Positions 41,517 to 50,041 of a stretch of DNA of 57,011 nucleotides are shown here, piece after piece. How positions within the stretch are numbered: the stretch's first letter is position 1; each line of letters begins with the position of its first letter. The position numbers and the translations under genes were made by a program. The stretch lies in assembly GCA_036655895.1 (NCBI GenBank), contig JAVVPF010000020.1, forward strand, positions 1 to 57,011, in the 5' to 3' direction. The notes beneath the pieces were generated by a model. It ran no database searches. It was not told where the DNA came from and was given only the letters and a program-made list of their open reading frames with translations. Source of the DNA: Cloacibacillus sp. Lineage in GTDB: Bacteria; Synergistota; Synergistia; Synergistales; Synergistaceae.

Positions 41517-42715
41517 TAGAACTGAACCTGAATCTTGCCGAAACGTGCGCCTTTGCCGCGGCCATACTGTGGCTCGGCATGTTTCTCCGCACCAGGGTGA
41601 AAATACTTTCCACCTACAACATCCCCGCGCCCGTCATAGGCGGCGTCATATTTGCGCTGGCCAGTTGGGGGGCGAAGGACCTCTGCTCTTTTAATTTTGA
41701 CATGACGGTGAAAGACCCGCTCATGATAACATTCTTCACAAGCATCGGCCTTGCCGCCAGCTTTAAAATGCTGAAACGAGGCGGCCCGCAGGTCTTCATC
41801 TTTTTGGGCGTAGCCTCAGTGCTCGTGGTGCTCCAGGACGTCATAGCCATCGCCCTCTCCTATGTCACCGGCATCAACCCGCTGCTTGGGATGTTGGCAG
41901 GTTCTATAACGATGTCAGGCGGGCACGGCACCGGCGCGGTCTATGCTACGCTCTTTGAAAAAAGCTACGGAGTGGGCGGCGGCATGGAACTTGCGATGGC
42001 GGCGGCCACCTTCGGTCTCGTCATGGGCTCCGTGCTTGGCGGCCCGGTTGCGCGCCGTCTCATCGAAGGCCGCCATCTTGCAAAAAGACATTCCGACGAC
42101 AAGCTCACCTACGAGACAGTAGACGAAAGCCTCGACATAGAGGCCGACGGGCCCGTATCCGCCTCAGTTTTGATGATAACGCTGATGCAGATAACTATCG
42201 CTATGAGCGTCGGCAAATTTATAGACGAAATGCTCATAGGCGTCGGTATACAGCTTCCGACCTACCTATGCGCGCTCTTTGTCGGCATATTCATACGCAA
42301 CGCAAGCGACATGACGGGGCTTTACAAAGTACATCTCAGACTCGCCGACACGATTGGCTCTGTCGCCCTCTCGCTCTTTCTCGCGCTCTCGCTCATGTCG
42401 CTGAAACTGTGGCAGCTTGCGGACCTTGCCGGCCCAATGGCCGTCATACTGCTTGCCGAGACGCTGCTGATGGGCGTATACGCCTACTACGTCACCTTCA
42501 GGATAATGGGCCGTGACTATACCGCCGCGGTAATAACCGGAGGTCACTGCGGTTTTGGGATGGGAGCTACGCCGAACGCGATAGCGAACATGGACGCCAT
42601 CACCAGCAACTACGGGCCCGCTCCGCGCGCCTTCTTCGTCGTCTCGATAGTCGGAGCCTTTTTCATCGACATCGTGAACGCAATAGTGATCCAGGGCTTC
42701 ATAGCTCTTCTATAG
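41513..42715 (+). CDS. gltS: Sodium:glutamate symporter GltS, first copy
   Basis: The 400-residue membrane protein has about ten helices in two inverted halves. GltS motifs are YNIPAPVIGGVIFAL near 35, GSITMSGGHGTGAVYA near 133-148 (re-entrant loop) and its second-half counterpart TGGHCGFGMGATPNAIANM near 342-360. It imports glutamate with sodium. The ATG overlaps the ROK stop by four bases. The tandem copy downstream shares the same motifs. Confidence 0.92.
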   Translation: MIELNLNLAETCAFAAAILWLGMFLRTRVKILSTYNIPAPVIGGVIFALASWGAKDLCSFNFDMTVKDPLMITFFTSIGLAASFKMLKRGGPQVFIFLGVASVLVVLQDVIAIALSYVTGINPLLGMLAGSITMSGGHGTGAVYATLFEKSYGVGGGMELAMAAATFGLVMGSVLGGPVARRLIEGRHLAKRHSDDKLTYETVDESLDIEADGPVSASVLMITLMQITIAMSVGKFIDEMLIGVGIQLPTYLCALFVGIFIRNASDMTGLYKVHLRLADTIGSVALSLFLALSLMSLKLWQLADLAGPMAVILLAETLLMGVYAYYVTFRIMGRDYTAAVITGGHCGFGMGATPNAIANMDAITSNYGPAPRAFFVVSIVGAFFIDIVNAIVIQGFIALL

Positions 42716-42725
42716 GAGGTTCAGT

Positions 42726-43946
42726 ATGGCTGATATATTTATGATAAAAATGGATTTCATACAGACGATGGCCTTCGCCGCCATACTATACTGGCTCGGC
42801 GTGGAGCTTTGCCGCCGCCTTTCGTTTCTTCGCCGCTACAACATACCTCCGGCGGTGGCGGGGGGGCTGCTCTTTGCGCTACTGCGCGCCGCCGCCTCGT
42901 CTAAAGTAGGCTTTCAGTTTGAGATGACCCTTATGGAACCGTTCATGATCGCTTTCTTTACCGCCATAGGCCTCGGCGCGAGCCTCGCCTTTCTGAAAAA
43001 GGGCGGCGCTGCGGCCTTCAAGCTTCTTGCCGCCGCCTGCCTGCTGCTTGCGCTGCAAAACGCCGCGGCCCTCTTCATCGGGCGCGCCGCGGGGCTTTCG
43101 CCGATGCTCTCCATACTTGCCGGCTCCGCCACGATGACCGGCGGCCACGGCACCGGCATCGTCTTTGCAAATGAAATGGAACGCTATTTCGGCGTGCAGG
43201 GTGCGGGCGCCGTGGCCGTAGCATGCGCCACATTCGGCGTAATAGCCGGCTCGCTGCTTGGCGGCCCCGTCGCCGAACGCCTCATCAAAATAAATTCCCT
43301 CGCCCACGACAGCAGCGATGAGAAAACCGGCGCAAGAGACATCATAGCGGAGGTATTCAGCTTTGGCGACGCAAAAGAGCCCATCTCCGCGCACATGATA
43401 CTGATGACGATATTTCAGATAACGCTCGCGGTCAGCGTAGGCATCCGCGTAAGTGAGTGGTGCGGGCTGCACGGCATCCTGCTGCCATCATACGCGGCGG
43501 CCCTTGCCGCTGGTATGATCATGCGCAACATAGGCGACCGCGTGCCTCTTTTTAGAGTACACCCGCGCGTCGTAAACTACATAGGCGGCGCGTGCCTGTC
43601 ATTTTTTCTCGCCTTCGCGCTCATGTCCGTCGACCTGGGGAGTCTTGCCGTCCTTGCCGGGCCGCTGCTTCTCATACTGTGCGCTCAGACCGTCATAACC
43701 GCATTCTTCGCCGCGTGGGGCACCTTTCGCATCACCGGCTCCGACTACCAGGCGGCAGTTATCACGGCGGGGCACGTAGGCTTCGGGCTGGGCGCCACGC
43801 CAAACGCTATGGCCAATATGGAGGCCGTCTGCTCAAAATACCGGCAAGCCCCCGGCGCCTTCTTCGCGGTGGCCGCCGTCGGCGCTTTCTTTATCGACAT
43901 AGTCAATGTCATAGTAATAAATATTCTGATACGGATATGCGCGTAA
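42726..43946 (+). CDS. gltS: Sodium:glutamate symporter GltS-like, second copy
   Basis: The 406-residue paralogue repeats the plan of the first copy: YNIPPAVAGGLLFAL near 40, GSATMTGGHGTGIVFAN near 137 and TAGHVGFGLGATPNAMANM near 350. AGGAGG lies upstream of the ATG and the gap to the first copy is 10 nt. Differences in the re-entrant loops (Ser to Thr, Cys to Val) may alter substrate choice, or the two might form a heteromeric pair. Two GltS genes in one operon is unusual. Confidence 0.9.
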   Translation: MADIFMIKMDFIQTMAFAAILYWLGVELCRRLSFLRRYNIPPAVAGGLLFALLRAAASSKVGFQFEMTLMEPFMIAFFTAIGLGASLAFLKKGGAAAFKLLAAACLLLALQNAAALFIGRAAGLSPMLSILAGSATMTGGHGTGIVFANEMERYFGVQGAGAVAVACATFGVIAGSLLGGPVAERLIKINSLAHDSSDEKTGARDIIAEVFSFGDAKEPISAHMILMTIFQITLAVSVGIRVSEWCGLHGILLPSYAAALAAGMIMRNIGDRVPLFRVHPRVVNYIGGACLSFFLAFALMSVDLGSLAVLAGPLLLILCAQTVITAFFAAWGTFRITGSDYQAAVITAGHVGFGLGATPNAMANMEAVCSKYRQAPGAFFAVAAVGAFFIDIVNVIVINILIRICA

Positions 43947-43975
43947 ACGACACGCAAACGAGAGGGAGGAACATC

Positions 43976-44968
43976 ATGCTTATTTTGACAAGAGAGGACA
44001 TCCTCAAAGTTTTTACAATGAAAGACGCCATAGAGGCGGACAAAAAAGCCTTCATCCTGCACAGCGAGGGCAAGGCCGTCGTTCCGCTTCGCATAAACAT
44101 CGACAACGAAAGCCGCACGGGGCAGCTCATGTTCATGCCGGCCTACGTAGGCGGCGACCTCAACATGGGCGGCGTAAAAATAGTCTCCTGTTTTCCCGCC
44201 AACGCGGAAAAAGGACTGCCCGTCATCCCGGCCACAATGCCCGTCATAGACGGCGAGACCGGCTGCGTCACCGCCATCCTCGACGGAACGACGCTGACGC
44301 AGATCCGCACCGCGGCTATCTCCGGCGCGGCCATAGAACTGCTCGCAAACGAAGACGCAAAAATCGGCGCGCTCTTTGGCACGGGCGGTCAGGCAGCCGC
44401 GCAGCTAGAGGCGCTGATGACGGCGCGCGCGCTCAGCGAGGTGCGCATCTTTGACGCCTGCTCCGGCAGAGCGGAAGCCTTTGCTGCGGCAAACGCAAAA
44501 CTTGCTTCAAAATTCGGCGTGAAGCTCCTCCCCGTCCAAAGCCCGAAAGAGGCCGTCACGGACGCGGACATAATAACAACCGTCACCACCGCGCGCGAAC
44601 CTGTCTTTGACGCAGCGGACGTCAAACCGGGCTGCCATATCACCGGAGTCGGCTCCTACACTCCTGCGATGCGCGAACTGCCGGAAGAGCTGCTTGCGCG
44701 CGCCGCGCGCATCTTCGTAGACAATCGTGAAGCGGTGCTGGCGGAGGCCGGAGATTTTACCATCCCGATGAGCCGCGGCGCCTTCTCAAAAGAACGTATC
44801 GACGGCGAGCTTGGCGAACTGCTGCTTGGGCGCGTCGGCGGACGCGCCGCGCACGATGAAATCACGGTAATGAAGACGGTAGGCTTTGCGACGCTCGACG
44901 TCGTAAGCGCCGCTGAAATAGTAAAAAAGGCAAGAGCGGAGAAGGCCGGCACGGAAATCGCCTTTTAA
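43976..44968 (+). CDS. Ornithine cyclodeaminase/mu-crystallin family protein, second paralogue
   Basis: The 330-residue protein resembles the one at 8231 along its length. Compare LTREDILKVFTMKDAIEADKK with LTSDDIKKVCTMRDAIESDRE, shared as key residues DxxKVxTMxDAIExD. It has TQIRTAAISGAA, ALFGTGGQAAAQLEAL (nucleotide binding), IITTVTTAREPVFDA and FVDNREAVLAEAGDF. The start is the ATG at 43976 with GAGGGAGG upstream; a longer frame opening at 43592 lies inside gltS and is rejected. In this operon, candidate reactions include reductive or lyase steps on amino acids freed from peptides. Confidence 0.86.
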   Translation: MLILTREDILKVFTMKDAIEADKKAFILHSEGKAVVPLRINIDNESRTGQLMFMPAYVGGDLNMGGVKIVSCFPANAEKGLPVIPATMPVIDGETGCVTAILDGTTLTQIRTAAISGAAIELLANEDAKIGALFGTGGQAAAQLEALMTARALSEVRIFDACSGRAEAFAAANAKLASKFGVKLLPVQSPKEAVTDADIITTVTTAREPVFDAADVKPGCHITGVGSYTPAMRELPEELLARAARIFVDNREAVLAEAGDFTIPMSRGAFSKERIDGELGELLLGRVGGRAAHDEITVMKTVGFATLDVVSAAEIVKKARAEKAGTEIAF

Positions 44969-45010
44969 CGGCCTGCGCCGTGCAATATTTACCCGAGATA
45001 TCCGGCGGCG

Positions 45011-45304
45011 CTACCTGCCGAATATCTCGGAGTGTGACCCTGTGCGGGTCAGCGTGAGAACGAGGGTCTCATTTTCAATCATATAAACGAGAAGCCAGTC
45101 GGGCTGAATGTGACATTCTCTGCACCCGGCGAAGCTGCCTGCAAGGGCGTGGTCGTTGTATTGAAAATCCAACGCGACGCCGTTTGCGAGCTTTTCAATG
45201 ACGTCATACAGACGAGAGATCCTCTTGCCCTGTTTGATAGCTGTTTTGTGATCTCTTTTGAATTGTGAGGTCCAAACGACCTGATATTTATTAGTCATCA
45301 GCAT
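45011..45304 (-). CDS. YafQ/RelE-family type II toxin
   Basis: The 97-residue protein has the YafQ plan: QVVWTSQFKRDHKTA at the start, KLANGVALDFQYNDHALAG near 40-58, CRECHIQPDWLLVYMIE near 63-79 and LTRTGSHSEIF at the end. The His and Asp residues in these blocks correspond to those used for ribosome-dependent mRNA cleavage. The gene overlaps the antitoxin gene by 14 bp; ATGs at 45304 and 45298 are both possible. It is the downstream member of the pair. Confidence 0.9.
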   Translation of the reverse strand: MLMTNKYQVVWTSQFKRDHKTAIKQGKRISRLYDVIEKLANGVALDFQYNDHALAGSFAGCRECHIQPDWLLVYMIENETLVLTLTRTGSHSEIFGR

Positions 45305-45569
45305 TCAACCCAGCTATGATTTCTTCCATAGTATTATATCGTTTTACGTTCGGGTCGCGGGCTATGCGTTTGGCCTCCTTTATCGCTTCTATCGTCTCTC
45401 TGTTATATTCTTTGCGCACATCGAAAGGAAACCCGCCCGTGTAAATGGCCTTGTGCAAAAAAATGTTGACGGCGTCCGCTGTAGTGATGCCGAGGTCGCG
45501 AAAGGTCTCTTCCGCCTGCAATTTGATTTCGGGCTCTACCCTTATGTGAAGCGTCTCTGTCTTAGCCAT
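45291..45569 (-). CDS. RelB/DinJ-family antitoxin
   Basis: The 92-residue protein begins MAKTETLHIRVEPEIKLQAE, a ribbon-helix-helix DNA-binding head, and continues with ITTADAVNIFLHKAIYTGGFPF, typical of DinJ. The C-terminal part wraps the toxin. The ATG at 45567-45569 is chosen because GGAGG is 7 nt upstream; an earlier ATG directly abuts that site. It should repress its own promoter, where an inverted repeat is visible. Confidence 0.9.
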   Translation of the reverse strand: MAKTETLHIRVEPEIKLQAEETFRDLGITTADAVNIFLHKAIYTGGFPFDVRKEYNRETIEAIKEAKRIARDPNVKRYNTMEEIIAGLNADD

Positions 45570-45611
45570 CGTCATACCTCCGCTGTATGAATGTGTTTTG
45601 TTTGCATAATT

Positions 45612-45639
45612 ATTGTATCATTTTTTGATACGTTCGCAA
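45612..45639 (-). promoter_or_regulatory. Autoregulated promoter of the toxin-antitoxin pair
   Basis: On the minus strand TTGCGA (45634-45639) and TACAAT (45612-45617) are 16 bp apart. GTATCA/TGATAC arms (45615-45620 and 45626-45631) overlap the -10, a fitting operator for the ribbon-helix-helix antitoxin. Confidence 0.7.
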
Positions 45640-45743
45640 TGCGAACTCGATGCAGCTTTTGCCGCCCTGTCTTCATCCGCCGTTATTTTTTCGCGCGCCG
45701 CTGCTTAGTTTGCCTATTAGTTTTGTAAAATTTTCTAAAAAGC

Positions 45744-45773
45744 TGGACAAATTTAGCGTGTAAATGGTATTAT
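45744..45773 (+). promoter_or_regulatory. Candidate promoter of typA
   Basis: TGGACA (45744-45749) and TATTAT (45768-45773) are 18 bp apart. A separate TATAAT at 45788-45793 lacks a good -35. Confidence 0.45.
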
Positions 45774-45852
45774 GATTCGTTGGCTTGTATAATTACCAGC
45801 CTATAAATTTCTAATGGCGTATAGATACTAAATGTGAGAGGAACTTCATAAA

Positions 45853-47745
45853 ATGCAGGACTCGTCAAAAATCAGAAACATCGCAATAATCGCCCATATC
45901 GACCACGGAAAGACGACGCTCATAGACGGCATATTCAAGGCCGCGCACCTTTTCCGCGACAACCAGGTGATGGAAGAGCGCGTAATGGACGCCGGCAACA
46001 TCGAGCGTGAGCGCGGCATCACCATCAAAGCAAAACACTGCACAGTCGAATGGGAAGGCTATAAGATAAATATAGTTGACACGCCCGGACACGCCGACTT
46101 CTCCGGCGAAGTGGAGCGCGTCCTTTCAATGGTCGACTCCGTTCTTCTGCTCGTCGACGCGAACGAAGGCCCCATGCCGCAGACGCGTTACGTTCTCATG
46201 CGCGCGCTGAAGCTCGGACTGAAACCGATAGTCATAGTCAACAAGGTAGACCGCCCGAACGCGGAGCCGGATCAGGCGCTCGACAAAACCTTCGACCTCT
46301 TCATCGAGCTTGGCGCCACGGAGGAACAGTGCGACTTTATGACGCTCTACGGCTCTGGGCTGCAAGGCTGGATAGTCGACGACCTCAATAAATACCCCGA
46401 CAACACAAAGGCGGGCATGACCGACCTCTTCAAAGCGATAATCGAACGCGTCCCCGCCCCGCAGGCGGAGATGAACAAGCCCTTCCTCATGCAGGTCTGC
46501 GCTCTCTCGTGGAGTGAATACCTCGGGCGCATCGGCTGCGGCCGCATCCTTCAGGGAACGCTCAGAAAATCCGACAGATTCGTCCGCACCCATACGCGTT
46601 GGAAGGACTACGAACAGACTGATTGGGAAGTGGTATCCAGCGACACCTCCAACTGCTCGCACCTATACGTCACCAACGGCCTCGCGCGCACCGAAGTAGA
46701 GGCGGTCGGCGCGGGAGACATCGTCTGGTTCACCGGGCCCGCCAATATAGACCTTGGCGACACGATGAGCGCGCCGGAGCTTGAAGAGCCGGCGCTCGCC
46801 CCGCTTGACATAGAAGAGCCGACAGTCTCCATGCTCATCCTCGTCAACACCAGCCCCTTCGCCAATCAGGACGGAAACGCCATCACGCTGCGCCAGCTAA
46901 AAGCGCGCATCGAACGCGAAACGAAGACCGACCCGGCGCTCCGCATGGAAGACCTGGGCCGCCCGGACGGCATCAAAGTCTCAGGGCGCGGCGAGCTGCA
47001 CCTGGGCATCCTCATTGAGGAAATAAGACGCGAAGGCTCCGAGATCTGCGTCTCACGCCCAGAAGTCATCATCCAGCACGACGCAAAAGGCCGTTCGCTC
47101 GAACCAATGGAAGACCTTATCATCGACGTGCCCGAAGAATATCAGGGCATCGTCATCCAGAAGCTCGCGCAGCGCAAAGGCGAGCTGAAAAATATGGAAA
47201 ACGGCGGCACCGGCGTCCTTCGCCTCGAGTTCCGCATCCCGACGCGCGGCCTCATCGGCTACCGCGGCGAATTTCTCACAGACACGCGCGGCCTTGGCAT
47301 CTTGGCCTCGCGCTTCGTCGGCTACGGCCTCTGGGTGGGCGAAATAAACGCGCGTTCGCGCGGCTCGCTCGTCTCCATGGACACAGGCACCGCCACCGGA
47401 TACGCGCTTGAAAACCTTCAGGAGCGCGGCCTTCTCTTCGTGAAGCCCGGCGACGACATCTACAACGGACAGGTGGTAGGCGAGTCCTCGCGCAACAAAG
47501 ACATGCCCTGCAACCCCAGCAAGCGCAAACAGCAGAACAACATGCGCTCAGCCACCAAAGACATGAAAATAACGCTCGACGTGCCGCGCATCATGACGGT
47601 AGACACCGCTATGGAGTGGATAAGCGACGACGAACTTGTCGAAGTGACGCCCCACAACGTCCGCATACGCAAAATGATACTTGACGCCGACCAGCGCAAA
47701 AAAGCCCGTATGCAGGCCGGAATAAAGGACGAAGACGAAGATTAA
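45853..47745 (+). CDS. typA: Translational GTPase TypA/BipA
   Basis: The 630-residue protein shows the translational GTPase motifs [15 protein letters not shown] (G1), [10 protein letters not shown] (G2 region), [17 protein letters not shown] (G3) and [10 protein letters not shown] (G4). EF-G-like domains follow, with [18 protein letters not shown] near 380 and [20 protein letters not shown]-type sequence near 465 (key residues [10 protein letters not shown]). The C-terminal TypA-specific domain is complete. It assists ribosome assembly and stress adaptation. AGAGGAA precedes the ATG. The DUF815 ATPase gene starts 3 nt after its stop. Confidence 0.96.
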   Translation: MQDSSKIRNIAIIAHIDHGKTTLIDGIFKAAHLFRDNQVMEERVMDAGNIERERGITIKAKHCTVEWEGYKINIVDTPGHADFSGEVERVLSMVDSVLLLVDANEGPMPQTRYVLMRALKLGLKPIVIVNKVDRPNAEPDQALDKTFDLFIELGATEEQCDFMTLYGSGLQGWIVDDLNKYPDNTKAGMTDLFKAIIERVPAPQAEMNKPFLMQVCALSWSEYLGRIGCGRILQGTLRKSDRFVRTHTRWKDYEQTDWEVVSSDTSNCSHLYVTNGLARTEVEAVGAGDIVWFTGPANIDLGDTMSAPELEEPALAPLDIEEPTVSMLILVNTSPFANQDGNAITLRQLKARIERETKTDPALRMEDLGRPDGIKVSGRGELHLGILIEEIRREGSEICVSRPEVIIQHDAKGRSLEPMEDLIIDVPEEYQGIVIQKLAQRKGELKNMENGGTGVLRLEFRIPTRGLIGYRGEFLTDTRGLGILASRFVGYGLWVGEINARSRGSLVSMDTGTATGYALENLQERGLLFVKPGDDIYNGQVVGESSRNKDMPCNPSKRKQQNNMRSATKDMKITLDVPRIMTVDTAMEWISDDELVEVTPHNVRIRKMILDADQRKKARMQAGIKDEDED

Positions 47746-47748
47746 ACC

Positions 47749-49041
47749 ATGATCCGCGAGCTTATCGTCTACAGAGATTTCGAGCGCGACGAGGTATTCG
47801 CCTGCGTCACAGGGCTTATAAAAAGCCTTGGGCAGATAGACGGCGCTTCGCTTGCGGAAAGCGCCTCATGGTACTGCGACTGCGTATCAAAAATGTGCGC
47901 CGCCGCGGAGAAGGCCGGCATAGCCGGCAACGTTTGGCGGAGCTGGATCGCGATGCTCCTTGCGGAAAACGAAAACGCCTTCTCCATCGCGCAGGAGCGC
48001 CGCGCGCCGCTTGACGGCACCGCCGCCGCGCTTGCCATGCAGGACTTTGAAACGCTCCTCGAATACCTCCGCTTTGATTTCGGCCAGCTTGAGGCGGAAC
48101 TTGGCGTAGACGTCATGCGCAGGGCGGGCGACTTTCAGCCCACGCCCGCCGGCCCCGTCTCCTTTGGCCGAATACCGGGCGCAGTCATAGGCGAGCTTGC
48201 TCTTTGTTTGTCCAAAGCCTCATCCGCGCAAGAGATATACGACGCGGCGCTTGCCTTCTATCAGCGGCGCGGCGTCGGCAAATTCGCGCTCTACCCCGGC
48301 TTTCGCTGGGACGGAGCGTCGCGCGCCATAGCGCCCGCCGTCCCCCTGGAGGCGATAACGCTCCCTGACATAATAGGCTACGAAGAACAAAAAGCGCTCG
48401 TCGTTGAAAACACCGCAGCCTTTCTTGATGGACGCCCCGCGAACAACGTGCTGCTCTACGGCGAGGGCGGCACAGGCAAATCCTCCACAATAAAGGCGCT
48501 GCTCAACGAATACGCGCCGCGCGGCCTGCGCATGATAGAAATATACAAGCACCAGATAGCGGATCTGGAGACGCTGCTTGAGGCCATAAAAGAGCGCAAC
48601 TATAAATTCATACTCTTCATGGACGACCTCTCGTTTGAACAGTTTGAAGTGGAATATAAATTCCTCAAAGCCTTCATCGAGGGAGGCCTTGCAAAACGTC
48701 CCGACAACGTCCTCATCTACGCCACCTCAAACCGCCGCCATCTCATGAAAGAGAGCTGGGCCGACCGCGCCGACCGTGCCGAAGACATGCACGAATCAGA
48801 GACGCAGCAGGAAAAAATGTCACTTGTAGACCGCTTCGGCCTCATGATACGCTACATCTCGCCAGAGCAGAAAGAATACCTGAACATCGTAAACAGGCTC
48901 GCATGCGAATATAAAATAAAAAAGCCGCAGGAAAAACTCGAAAACGGCGCCGTTCGATGGGCGATGAAGCACGGAGGGTTCTCCGGCAGAAGCGCCCGTC
49001 AGTACATCGAATTTATGGCTGGCAAAGAAAATAAAGATTAA
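47749..49041 (+). CDS. AAA+ family ATPase, DUF815 type
   Basis: The 430-residue protein has the DUF815 core: PDIIGYEEQKALVVENT near 208, Walker A LLYGEGGTGKSSTIKA near 235-250, Walker B KFILFMDDLSFE near 287, ATSNRRHL (sensor 1) near 328 and SLVDRFGL (arginine finger region) near 362. The N-terminal 190 residues are helical and family-specific. Function is poorly known; it is probably a cytoplasmic AAA+ remodeller. It is translationally coupled to typA and ends at a strong terminator. Confidence 0.88.
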   Translation: MIRELIVYRDFERDEVFACVTGLIKSLGQIDGASLAESASWYCDCVSKMCAAAEKAGIAGNVWRSWIAMLLAENENAFSIAQERRAPLDGTAAALAMQDFETLLEYLRFDFGQLEAELGVDVMRRAGDFQPTPAGPVSFGRIPGAVIGELALCLSKASSAQEIYDAALAFYQRRGVGKFALYPGFRWDGASRAIAPAVPLEAITLPDIIGYEEQKALVVENTAAFLDGRPANNVLLYGEGGTGKSSTIKALLNEYAPRGLRMIEIYKHQIADLETLLEAIKERNYKFILFMDDLSFEQFEVEYKFLKAFIEGGLAKRPDNVLIYATSNRRHLMKESWADRADRAEDMHESETQQEKMSLVDRFGLMIRYISPEQKEYLNIVNRLACEYKIKKPQEKLENGAVRWAMKHGGFSGRSARQYIEFMAGKENKD

Positions 49042-49047
49042 AACTTT

Positions 49048-49073
49048 GGGCGGCCGCTTCTGGCCGCCCTTTT
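49048..49073 (+). terminator. Terminator of the typA operon
   Basis: GGGCGGCC (49048-49055) pairs with GGCCGCCC (49062-49069) and is followed by TTTT. Confidence 0.9.
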
Positions 49074-49107
49074 CGCGCGCAAAACAGCGCGCCTGGGAGG
49101 GACTTAA

Positions 49108-49905
49108 ATGAACGCTGAAAAAAACAGACGAAACATGCTCGTAGATTACTACGTATTCTCCGGCACGGGAAACACGCTCAAAATAGCGGGCCATATCGCC
49201 GAACGCCTAAAAGAGCTTGGCGCCGAAGTGCGCCTGCGCAAAATGGAAGACGGCTTTTCGCCGCGCGAAAAAGGATGCGTAGCCGGCATAGCCTTTCCCG
49301 TCGCCTTCTTCTCGACCTATCCGCTCGTGCTCGACTTCATAGACTCGCTGCCGCGCGGAGACGGCGCGGGCATCTTTCTCACCTGCACCATGGCCGGCGC
49401 GACATTCGGCCTCGAAGGCCGCTTCCGCGAAAAATTCATCGCAAAAGGCTGGCGTCCGCTCGGCGCCGCCGCCTTTAAAATGCCCGGCAATTACAATGAC
49501 GACATAACTCCTGCGGCAAAATACGAAAAACTCGTCAAAGACTCGCTTGCGCAGGCGCGGAGATTCGCCGACGCGCTGCATCAGGGTCAGGCCTCGTGGG
49601 GCCGCGGCCTCCCGCTCATCCCCGCGCTGTGCGAGAGCTTCGTCCGCGGCGGAAGAGCCATGAAATTCTTCAACAAACATTTCCCGCTCTCCGTCGACGA
49701 ATCAGTCTGCATAAACTGCGGCAGATGCCTCGGCCTCTGCCCCGTGGGAGCCGTCACCCAGACCGGCCGCCACCCGCGCATAGACCTCTTGAAATGCCAA
49801 TGCTGCCAGCGCTGCGCCGGCTTCTGCCCCGTACACGCCATCTACGTTCAGGGCAAACACAAAGCGCAGTACCGCGCAATGGACTTTGAAGACTTCACCA
49901 ACTGA
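49108..49905 (+). CDS. EFR1-type flavodoxin-ferredoxin fusion
   Basis: The 265-residue protein has an N-terminal flavodoxin-like domain (YYVFSGTGNTLKIAGHIAE binds FMN phosphate) and a C-terminal ferredoxin domain. The latter has two cysteine clusters, CINCGRCLGLCPVGAV (about 200-215) and CQCCQRCAGFCPVHAI (about 231-246), for two [4Fe-4S] centres. This matches the EFR1 family of anaerobes, internal electron carriers of unknown partner. GGGAGGG precedes the ATG. Confidence 0.88.
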   Translation: MNAEKNRRNMLVDYYVFSGTGNTLKIAGHIAERLKELGAEVRLRKMEDGFSPREKGCVAGIAFPVAFFSTYPLVLDFIDSLPRGDGAGIFLTCTMAGATFGLEGRFREKFIAKGWRPLGAAAFKMPGNYNDDITPAAKYEKLVKDSLAQARRFADALHQGQASWGRGLPLIPALCESFVRGGRAMKFFNKHFPLSVDESVCINCGRCLGLCPVGAVTQTGRHPRIDLLKCQCCQRCAGFCPVHAIYVQGKHKAQYRAMDFEDFTN

Positions 49906-49955
49906 AACGACCCTTCATAAACGCCGTGCAGTCGGCGCGCAAAACGAAAATCCGT

Positions 49956-50005
49956 CCCCCGTCCCAAGGGCCAAGATGTGATAATATATCTCTAACGGAC
50001 GGGGG
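49956..50005. promoter_or_regulatory. Inverted repeat upstream of the LuxR-type gene
   Basis: CCCCCGTCC (49956-49964) and GGACGGGGG (49997-50005) are perfect 9-bp arms around 32 nt that contain GATAAT (49979-49984), preceded by TG in extended -10 spacing. It may be an operator or an mRNA hairpin for the downstream gene. Confidence 0.45.
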
Positions 50006-50041
50006 TTTACGCCGTACCTATTGCGGTTAGGGGCTGGAACG

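Noticed and set aside
43592-43975. 384-nt upstream extension of the 43976 gene
   Set aside because: It lies entirely inside gltS in another frame. The ATG at 43976 has an ideal ribosome site and starts the family homology.
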